Shown here: piece after piece, positions 8,334-13,400 of the stretch
Numbering within the stretch: the stretch's first letter is position 1
Layout: the number at the start of each line of letters is the position of its first letter
Notes under the pieces: generated by a model
Told to the model about the DNA's origin: nothing
What the model saw: only the letters and a program-made list of their open reading frames with translations
Database searches by the model: none
Made by a program: the position numbers and the translations under genes
NCBI GenBank assembly: GCA_900642245.1
Contig: CAAAJI010000079.1
Location: forward strand, 107,325 to 120,724
DNA length: 13,400 nucleotides
Reading direction: 5' to 3'
Source: Fragilaria radians
Lineage: Eukaryota > Bacillariophyta > Fragilariophyceae > Fragilariales > Fragilariaceae

Positions 8334-9430
8334 TAATAAGCACTGATTAATTGGTTCGCTGATCAACAGGTTGTCAATAGTGTAAGGTTATTTAGTTTGC
8401 TTTAAGTATTTAGGAAATCACTTTAAGTATCTTAACTTAGAATTTAAAGGATGTAAAGCAATTTTGTTGAACCTATCTGCAACCACTTATTGAATGTAAT
8501 TTGCAATTTCTAATTTCATACAAAAAAATGCAAGATAAACTTCAAGTGACAATGACACATGTAGGAAATTCCTCTGGAGCTTACATTCTTCGCATGCCTT
8601 CCCCTGAAAGTATATATTTCCAATTAGTATAAATCTTCAAAGCTACTAAATGGAGGATACAACATAGGGCAGTAATTTACAACAATGCATATTTGAAGTA
8701 ATTATTTCAGGCTTGATGATAGCAACCATAGAAGATACTGGAGACAAAGGAAATAATACTGATTAAAATAATAAGTTTCAAATAGCCCTAGTCATGCATT
8801 AAGATACAACTAAATGATGAATGATATGTTTTGATTCCCTATTGACAAATTGCAATCAACTAGATTGCAGGGCAAAGAATAAGTATGTGAAAAAAAACTC
8901 TTGCTTAGAATATTGGTCGTATACGCTGGCTTGGATCTGTTATAGGAAACCGGGCTGCTATCCAACTCTTTGTGACTTGCTTGTAGCAATCTAAGCATCT
9001 ATTTTATTTTATTTTTCTGTACATTCACAATATCTGATTTCCTTCCCTTCCCTGTCACCAGCTTTGTATGTGGTAGGAGAAGTATCCGACTTGGTGAATG
9101 ACTTGTAGGAAGAATGATTCTCTGGAAAGGGGCATTGGTGCACAGCGTTAGGACGTGTTGTCAATCGGGAAGTGAATTCAGTATAGCTAAACGTCCACTG
9201 AACAAGGTCATTTGTAATTTTTATTATTGTAATGAAGCTCTTTCCAATTGAAGGAGGCTAACATTTATGGGAAACCAAGTATTCCATGAAATGCATGTGT
9301 GAAATAAATCATACGCAGAAATACAAGCGCTCATTCATTCCCCTTTGTTAAGGTTTATGGCAAGATCATGATATCATCTATTTGTATAATGGCTTGTTCC
9401 TCGAAAAATTTTAACGTTTTTTTTAGGTGA

Positions 9431-9502
9431 ATGAAAATTCTTGGATCATGTACAATGAAAGAACCAATCGAAGTTCGATCAAGAATTCTTTTTCATCCAT
9501 GA
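9431..9502 (+). promoter_or_regulatory. Upstream open reading frame in the allantoicase leader
   Basis: A frame of 23 codons plus TGA starts at the ATG at 9431, with a second in-frame ATG at 9455. It ends 88 bases before the allantoicase start and is in a different frame. It overlaps a hairpin. If transcribed it could regulate translation; nothing shows that it is translated. Confidence 0.3.
9436..9487 (+). repeat. Inverted repeat (hairpin) in the allantoicase leader
   Basis: The arm AATTCTTGGATC (9436-9447) pairs with GATCAAGAATT (9477-9487) with one bulged base and a 29-base loop. The loop's end contributes to a small palindrome, TCGAAGTTCGA (9469-9479). A second pair, GATCATG (9444-9450) and CATGATC (9498-9504), competes with part of the first. 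It could be an RNA hairpin or a dyad binding site. Confidence 0.4.
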
Positions 9503-9512
9503 TCGGAAACCT

Positions 9513-9518
9513 ACGTCA
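9513..9518. promoter_or_regulatory. ACGTCA CRE-like hexamer
   Basis: ACGTCA (TGACGT on the other strand) lies 73 bases before the allantoicase start. In diatoms, bZIP-bound TGACGT elements control CO2/cAMP-responsive genes. A six-base match is expected by chance every few kb and others occur in this window, so this is only a candidate. Confidence 0.2.
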
Positions 9519-9590
9519 GCTCTTCCTAAAACCAAAGTAAAAACAGAAAAAAAATCGTGGGTAAATAGTTCCAAAAAACACAAACAAACC

Positions 9591-11000
9591 ATGGTGATTA
9601 AAAGCAATGATATTGAGGAGTTGGTCTCTAGAATTTCACAAATCCCTACGTCTGTAATTAAAGATGTTCACGAGGAGGTTGAAAATTTTCCAGCCAAAAA
9701 CGTTGCGCCGCCCTCTCCGTTTGCGAATCAAGGCTTGATCAATGTCATGTCGGCATCAACGGGGTCTAGGGTTTTCTTTGCTACCGATGAGTGGTTTGCA
9801 GCGGCGGATAACTTGCTACAAGATGGACCACCCATCTTTGATCCATCACTCTTTTGCGAACAGGGAAAAGTCATGGATGGTTGGGAAACTCGACGACGAC
9901 GAGAAGCTGGTCATGATTGGTGTATTGTCTCACTTTCAAGAAGAGCTTCTGTCGTAGGTATTGAAATTGATACTGCGCACTTTACGGGGAATAATGTACC
10001 CCATATAAGTATCGAAATTGCCGACTTGTCCCCATCGAAAGCCACAGCCTTGGCAAGTGGTTTACCAAACACTTTGGAACGCTTGCTTCATGGGAGTCGA
10101 CAAGGCGTAGGTCATACTCCGCAGGAAGTACAAGCAGCCTTGAAGACCTGCCTCGCTTATGAGTGGAAAGAGCTTCTCCCTAGATCACCCCTTCGACCAG
10201 GATACGAATCCTCTCGGATGCACTACTTTACCCTACCACCTGCTTCCTCATTAATTGGAACACACATTCGGGTGAACTACTATCCTGATGGAGGAGTGGC
10301 ACGACTTCGCCTTTGGGCAAACCCTGTCGAAGAAATAAGGCGAGAAATTCAACCACTTTACATGCCAATTTCGACAGGTAAAATTTGTTCAGTTGTCCCA
10401 CATTCTACAACTGACGCACCACCCTCGCAATTAGAATATCCATATGTAGAACTTTCAGCCTCCAAGCATGGTGGAAGAGGACTTCTATGTTCAAACAAGC
10501 ATTATGGAGAGCCCACACTTCTTATTCAAGAGTCTCTTGGAAAAGATATGGGAGATGGATGGGAGACTGCTCGTCACCCAGACCGTCCAGCTGTTCTTGA
10601 CAAAGACCCTCAAACTGGACTCATTGCAAGTTCCCTAATGGATTGGGCAATTATTAAGCTTGGAAGCATTGCTGCAAATGGAGTAAACCGTGTATTGTTG
10701 GATACAAAACATTTTCGTGGAAATTATCCCGAAAGTGTGATGGTAGAAGGTTGCTTCGCGGAAAATGGCACGCCAGACCATCGCCTTCCCAAAGCCGATT
10801 GGTTTGTTCTTGTGAAACGTACACGCATGTCGCCAGATGCTGAGCATATATTTGATTCAGAGCTTGGTCAGTTGGAAAACGCCACACGTGCCGTGACTCA
10901 TGTTCGAATCTCCATTTATCCAGATGGAGGCCTAAGTCGCGTGCGGATATATGGTAGGCCATTAGATATTTCGCAGCATGGGATGATAAGCAATTTGTAA
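9591..11000 (+). CDS. Allantoicase (allantoate amidinohydrolase, EC 3.5.3.4)
   Basis: It hydrolyses allantoate to ureidoglycolate and urea in purine (ureide) degradation. The 469 residues contain the two homologous halves of the family. Half 1 includes FATDEWFA (63-70), DGWETRRRR (96-104), HDWCIVSL (108-115), DTAHFTGN (127-134), WKELLPRSPL (192-201) and YYPDGGVARLRLW (230-242). Half 2 includes DGWETARHP (322-330), MDWAIIKLG (350-358), DTKHFRGN (371-378) and IYPDGGLSRVRIYG (442-455). The protein is longer than typical allantoicases (about 340-380). The extra length is an N-terminal arm of about 40 residues and an insertion at about 147-190 in half 1. It ends in Ser-Asn-Leu, a possible non-canonical peroxisomal targeting signal. 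The ATG at 9591 has a good context (ACCATGG). It is single-exon as read and converges on the downstream methyltransferase gene with a 164-base gap. In diatoms the urea released could feed urease or the urea cycle; that link is inference. Confidence 0.95.
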   Translation: MVIKSNDIEELVSRISQIPTSVIKDVHEEVENFPAKNVAPPSPFANQGLINVMSASTGSRVFFATDEWFAAADNLLQDGPPIFDPSLFCEQGKVMDGWETRRRREAGHDWCIVSLSRRASVVGIEIDTAHFTGNNVPHISIEIADLSPSKATALASGLPNTLERLLHGSRQGVGHTPQEVQAALKTCLAYEWKELLPRSPLRPGYESSRMHYFTLPPASSLIGTHIRVNYYPDGGVARLRLWANPVEEIRREIQPLYMPISTGKICSVVPHSTTDAPPSQLEYPYVELSASKHGGRGLLCSNKHYGEPTLLIQESLGKDMGDGWETARHPDRPAVLDKDPQTGLIASSLMDWAIIKLGSIAANGVNRVLLDTKHFRGNYPESVMVEGCFAENGTPDHRLPKADWFVLVKRTRMSPDAEHIFDSELGQLENATRAVTHVRISIYPDGGLSRVRIYGRPLDISQHGMISNL

Positions 11001-11164
11001 ACATCGCAATGAGTGATAAATTATAGATCTCGAAACATGGACATTGTCTTTGCATTTTACATAGGTAGATTTAGAGCTCGATGGATCCATTTATGTTGTT
11101 CCATAACTTTGCGTAACGCCGCTCACTAGAGGCTTCGATAAACTGTTGTACCCAATCCTGAATT

Positions 11165-12109
11165 CTACTCCGCTCTTTGTTTCTGTAGTGAAAGAATGTT
11201 ACGACTTTGCAAAAGACAGACCATATATCCCGTAAATATTCCAGTAATGAAAATGATTAAAAATTTCCATGTGGAATTATTTGAACCAGATAGCCCATCG
11301 ACATCGATGGATCCTTTATCGGTATTCGTGTACTTAGATGGTAACGAAGACTGCGTTCCAGCGCAATAGGAGGCATTCCTGACACTTTCGGGCAATTTGT
11401 TAGTATTCACATAGATCAAATCGAACTGTCCCAGGCCGGGTGTACGGAAGAACGATATTGAGTAACGCTTATCACCCATATCATACAATGCATATCCTTG
11501 ACTGCGTAGGAATTCATCCACTTCCCAGGTACAAGAACCTCCGTGATTGTATCGCACAGTGGATGCTTCGATTTGTACAAATGTAGCTTGTTTCAACGTT
11601 TCAGCACCGCCCTGAAGGACAAGCAATTCTGCCCCCTGCACATCTATCTTGATTATTCCCACTCGAAGACTTGCAACATGAGAGTGAGAGACTACATAAT
11701 CAAGTGTTTGAGATTTCTTGATAACAGGAACATCCTGCTGGTACATTTCAGATTCTTCTCGAAACATACTATTGCCGGTGTCTCCACCTCCATACCATGG
11801 GACTGACTCAATACCGGACGACATGAGTGCAATTTGGTACTCTACTCCCTCTTTTCCATCACAGAATTTCTTCAAGGTATCCTCATGCATCGAATCAGCC
11901 TCGATTAATAAGATAGAAGTTGTCGGGTACATCCTCCGGATGAATGCAGAGTATTTCCCTTTGTTGGCTCCAATGTCAACGACTGCTTCGGGCACAAACT
12001 CCGGAACTTGACCCTTCAAGATGAAGATTAGGCTTTCTGCAGTAACTGATGAGATTGTGTTCCATAGGACGAAACAGATTGGTAACAGACATCTAGACCC
12101 TGACCACAT
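11165..12109 (-). CDS. FkbM-family methyltransferase with signal peptide and C-terminal membrane anchor
   Basis: A predicted SAM-dependent methyltransferase of 314 residues. The SAM-binding motif I is VVDIGANKGKYS (43-54), followed by the acidic IEAD (69-72), then IIKIDVQGAE (152-161) and QIEAS (179-183), the usual FkbM (Methyltransf_21) blocks. The N terminus looks like a signal peptide: basic start, hydrophobic core CLLPICFVLW, possible cleavage after S-V-T-A near residue 24. A single hydrophobic segment at about 281-301 would anchor the C terminus, with a short basic tail. Sequons at Asn245 and Asn277/278 fit a lumenal or extracellular domain. The catalytic domain would thus face the ER/Golgi lumen or the cell exterior. 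The substrate is unknown; FkbM relatives often O-methylate sugars or polyketides. The start is the first in-frame ATG (12109, A at -3); the frame is open a few codons further only to a GTG. A TTTCAG just upstream suggests a leader intron. Confidence 0.85.
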   Translation of the reverse strand: MWSGSRCLLPICFVLWNTISSVTAESLIFILKGQVPEFVPEAVVDIGANKGKYSAFIRRMYPTTSILLIEADSMHEDTLKKFCDGKEGVEYQIALMSSGIESVPWYGGGDTGNSMFREESEMYQQDVPVIKKSQTLDYVVSHSHVASLRVGIIKIDVQGAELLVLQGGAETLKQATFVQIEASTVRYNHGGSCTWEVDEFLRSQGYALYDMGDKRYSISFFRTPGLGQFDLIYVNTNKLPESVRNASYCAGTQSSLPSKYTNTDKGSIDVDGLSGSNNSTWKFLIIFITGIFTGYMVCLLQSRNILSLQKQRAE

Positions 12110-12120
12110 TCTTGTAAACA

Positions 12121-12333
12121 CTGAAATTTATGTTTTGTTAACTCTATCTCTATGAATTACAATGAATTATTTCTTCTAGACCCATGAAAAGTCACATTGA
12201 GGCAATTTAAAATGTCAAAAGACATGCATGCATCTTTGGAGAATCAATTTAAGACTTCTATAGTTATGGAAAGAATAAAGTTATTAGCATGATTAAAGGA
12301 CACGCATTTCTGAGCATGGTGCTATTTACTCAC
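12121..12333 (-). other. Candidate 5'-leader intron of the FkbM gene
   Basis: On the minus strand a GTGAGT donor begins at 12333 and a TTTCAG acceptor ends at 12121, with GTTAAC, a possible branch site, about 20 bases before the acceptor. The predicted intron is 213 bases and ends 11 bases before the ATG at 12109. It lies wholly outside the coding frame. The signals are good, but no transcript evidence is available here. Confidence 0.4.
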
Positions 12334-12368
12334 ACAATAGGCAAAACGAAAATGAGACGATCCCTTTC

Positions 12369-12572
12369 TTAAAATCTGCAGCAACTTTGCCCTGCCGCGT
12401 CAAACTTAGGAGCATTCGTAGGTTGAAAATTTGGGAGCGCTATGATATCTGATTTTAGTGCCAAAGGAGCTTCCGGCAATCTGTTAACAGAAGAGACTTT
12501 AATCTTTCGCTGCCGACCAATTTCCTTCTTTTGCTGTATTTGCTTCCTTAATCCGTCATAGGTGTATATCAT
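12369..12572 (-). CDS. Small basic open reading frame, doubtful
   Basis: A 67-codon frame with an ATG at 12572 and TAA at 12369. The N-terminal half is rich in Lys, Arg and Gln (LRKQIQQKKE near residues 8-17); the C-terminal half is rich in Pro and Ala. The stretch is less AT-rich than its flanks. It lies on the same strand as the FkbM gene, 35 bases before the proposed leader-intron donor, so it could be an upstream frame in that transcript, a separate small gene, the last exon of an unseen gene, or chance. I recognise no family. Confidence 0.25.
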   Translation of the reverse strand: MIYTYDGLRKQIQQKKEIGRQRKIKVSSVNRLPEAPLALKSDIIALPNFQPTNAPKFDAAGQSCCRF

Positions 12573-13400
12573 ATCCAAACTTATCTTTTGATTGTAAAGA
12601 TGTTATCATTCAAGAAGCATGCCTAAATGTGCACAATTAATTTCAGATTGAGAAATTTGGATTCAATAACATCTAAGCCCTTTCTACTGAACGTTTTTTG
12701 AAGACGTTCCTTATCCATTAAATTTACAGAAAGCCAAGGTATGATCAACCCAAATGCAAAAATTTATAAATAAAATATATTTAGATATATGAAATGACTG
12801 AATACATATTTAGTTGATGAGCAACAAAGATCAAATTCTTGACAACAATTTCAAAAAATCGCAAGAACAGAACTTTTGAATGGATTTCAAACAACACAAT
12901 TGAATCCTACAGAGAAGGATTTAATCAAGATGTAAGCCATGGTAGGCTTTAAGGTGACTGCATTATTGTGAAACGGGAATAAGTGCCATTACTTCAAATA
13001 GTTCAGGCTGAATTTAATTTTATTCCAAAGCACTTCAGCGCTCAAGAGCATTTGCCAGAAGCAGGGTGAAATAACAGAGTGATCAAGGAAATGCTCAGTG
13101 CACTTTCTATTCGCTTACTTTTCAAAGCAATATCAAGTTTAATGATCAAGTATTTGGCCATAGATAAGAAGCTGAACTTCGTTCTGATTAAAAGATGCAT
13201 ATCTAAATTTTGCAGCCCCAGAGAGATTTAAATCATGCAAAATTGGATTGTCAACAACATTGTCAAACACAACAATCCAGCTACGTTTAGGCACACAACA
13301 AGCCAAGCCCAAGCACCAAGAACCTGGGATTGGATATACTCGTGACCCCTATCAAATCCACAAGGTGGTCACGAACTTTATCACTTCACTTCAAGAAAGG
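12573..13400. other. AT-rich intergenic sequence at the right edge
   Basis: About 0.8 kb of AT-rich DNA with stops in all six frames and no recognisable gene, RNA or transposon end. A small dyad (GGATTGT at 13244-13250, ACAATCC at 13273-13279) is the only structure noted. A neighbouring gene may begin beyond the window. Confidence 0.5.

Larger units (their letters stand above)
8334..9590. other. Intergenic spacer upstream of allantoicase
   Basis: About 1.26 kb between the end of the zinc-finger gene and the allantoicase start, both on +. It should hold the 3' untranslated region of the first and the promoter and leader of the second. It is AT-rich, with stops in all frames apart from short chance frames. 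Only the last 170 bases show structure: a possible splice acceptor, a hairpin and upstream frame, and a CRE-like hexamer. Confidence 0.5.

Noticed and set aside
8136..8366. Minus-strand frame over the end of the zinc-finger gene
   Set aside because: It is an antisense shadow; the plus-strand gene is continuous and well supported.
8810..8998. 62-codon minus-strand frame in the spacer
   Set aside because: It is short, has no motif, and chance frames of this length are expected.
10654..11055. 133-codon minus-strand frame overlapping the end of allantoicase
   Set aside because: It is an antisense shadow of strongly conserved allantoicase sequence, with no domain.
11543..12011. Plus-strand frames opposite the FkbM gene
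   Set aside because: They are antisense shadows of a gene with clear SAM-binding motifs.
13244..13279. Seven-base dyad near the right edge
   Set aside because: It is too short to support a structure or binding site beyond chance.

Overview
The window looks like nuclear DNA of a photosynthetic stramenopile, most likely a diatom. The clearest pointer is a protein with two copies of the 'DV(L)CGRG ... HPGN ... GGRFL ... W ... ARxKxxQALR' domain (the DUF6824-type family, as far as I recall it), which is characteristic of diatoms. Supporting points are long AT-rich spacers without open frames, intron-poor genes, purine-catabolism and FkbM-type genes of eukaryotic design, and no sign of bacterial operons or Shine-Dalgarno sites. 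The species cannot be named from the sequence alone.

Layout from left to right: (1) an ABC-F ATPase on + (169-2244); (2) a tail-to-tail gap of about 0.6 kb; (3) the tandem DUF6824-type protein on - (2860-3846); (4) a 2.2 kb divergent spacer holding small inverted repeats and a patch of short open segments that could be a decayed or spliced gene; (5) a 770-residue nuclear-looking protein on + with a Gln-rich N terminus, acidic SUMO-interaction-like motifs, a bipartite nuclear localisation signal and one RanBP2-type zinc finger (6021-8333); (6) a 1.26 kb spacer; (7) allantoicase on + (9591-11000); (8) a 164-base tail-to-tail gap; (9) a secreted or membrane FkbM-family methyltransferase on - (11165-12109) with a likely 5'-leader intron; (10) a doubtful 67-codon frame on - (12369-12572); (11) about 0.8 kb of AT-rich DNA with nothing recognisable.

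The genes do not form a shared pathway. They are separate transcription units: translation or ribosome-associated ATPase, unknown regulator, unknown nuclear protein, ureide breakdown, and methyl transfer in the secretory pathway. No transposon, CRISPR array, rRNA or tRNA was recognised. I see no obvious multi-gene novel system. The most interesting items are the two uncharacterised regulator-like proteins and the 5' leaders of several genes, which carry upstream frames, a hairpin and intron signals.
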